DNA from: Rhinopomastus cyanomelas
Taxonomy: Eukaryota; Chordata; Aves; Bucerotiformes; Rhinopomastidae
Direction of reading: 5' to 3'
Length of the DNA: 64,000 nt
Assembly: GCA_013400115.1 (NCBI GenBank)
Contig: VXBP01002796.1
Coordinates: 310,001-374,000, forward strand
Shown here: one piece after another, positions 63,573 to 64,000 of the stretch
Layout: each line of letters starts with the position of its first letter
Position numbering within the stretch: position 1 is the stretch's first letter
Position numbers and translations under genes: made by a program
Notes under the pieces: generated by a model
What the model was told of the DNA's origin: nothing
Databases searched by the model: none
What the model saw: the letters and a program-made list of their open reading frames with translations, nothing else

Positions 63573-64000
63573 AACTTCTGTCTGGTGAGGATCTCCCACG
63601 GTGTCCTCGCAGCCAAACTGAGGCAGCGTGGTCTGGACAATAGGGTAGTGAGGTGGATCGTGAACTGGCTGCAGGACAGAAGCCAGAGAGTAGCGGTCAG
63701 TGGGACAGAATCTAGTTGGAGGCCTGAATCTAGTGGAGTCCCCCAAGGATCAGTAGTGGAACCAGTACTATTCAACCTATTCATTAATGACTTGCATGAG
63801 GGATTAGAGAGCCCTGTCACCAAGTCTGCTGATGACATAAAGCTGGGAGCAGTGGCTGACACCACTGTGCTGCCATTCAGCGGGACCTGGACAGGCTGGA
63901 GAGCTGGGCAGGGAGAAATGTAATGAACTATAACAAGGGCAAGTGTGGAGTCTTGCATCTGGGCAAGAACAATCCCAGCTACTAGTACAGGCTGGGGACT
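63573..64000 (+). mobile_element. CR1 ORF2 (reverse transcriptase) fragment, continues past window
   Basis: The plus-strand frame from about 63585 reads GVLAAKLRQRGLDNRVVRWI, VNWLQDRSQRVAVSGTESSW, SGVPQGSVVEPVLFNLFIND and then SADDIKLGA in place of the catalytic YADD. The first YADD position is Ser, and a frameshift precedes the following NKGKCGVLHLGKNNPS block. It is CR1 reverse transcriptase, probably dead. The 3' end lies beyond 64000. Confidence 0.9.

Noticed and set aside
1..64000. CRISPR arrays, operons, prophage or other bacterial systems
   Set aside because: The DNA is vertebrate: spliced genes, CpG islands and LINEs. The repeats seen are CR1 and microsatellites.

Overview
The window is vertebrate nuclear DNA, almost certainly from a bird. 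It holds parts of two multi-exon genes with GT-AG introns and two CpG-island promoters. About 47 CR1 LINE copies are recognisable by eye, and the dominant group is young. One avian ERVL-type solo LTR is also present. Such a high load of similar young CR1 copies (about 30 of one type in 64 kb) fits lineages known for CR1 expansion, such as woodpeckers and their allies (Piciformes). Naming the order is inference.

Left half, minus strand: ABCD2 (peroxisomal ABC half-transporter, ALDRP), exons 1-7, with the start codon at 38405 and exon 7 ending at 7607. All junctions are GT-AG and phase-compatible. Together they encode about 590 residues: the transmembrane domain and the Walker A part of the nucleotide-binding domain. 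Exons 8-10 (ABC signature, Walker B, C terminus) must lie left of base 1. Intron 6 alone is about 18 kb.

Middle, 38.4-50 kb: the ABCD2 CpG-island promoter, about 10.5 kb of repeat-rich intergenic DNA, then a second CpG island.

Right part, plus strand: REDIC1 (C12orf40 orthologue, a meiotic crossover factor), start codon at 50016. I place ten coding exons to 63344, joined in one frame for about 412 codons. The gene continues beyond base 64000. The divergent pair ABCD2/REDIC1 matches the human 12q12 order. The two genes share no pathway, so their proximity is conserved synteny rather than a functional unit.

Two CR1 tail types recur. 'Type A' ends near TTCGAGGTCCCTTCCAATCC and is young and abundant. 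'Type B' ends near CTTAAAGGTCTTTTCCAACC and is older. The most unusual content is a cluster of composite retroposons between 46 and 55.5 kb. It comprises a U6 snRNA fused to a CR1, a 5S rRNA 3' part fused to a short CR1 tail, and two CR1 copies that share the same 52-bp non-CR1 head. All have the layout 5' RNA module + CR1 3' end, which is expected when the CR1 reverse transcriptase switches template, and is also how new SINEs arise.
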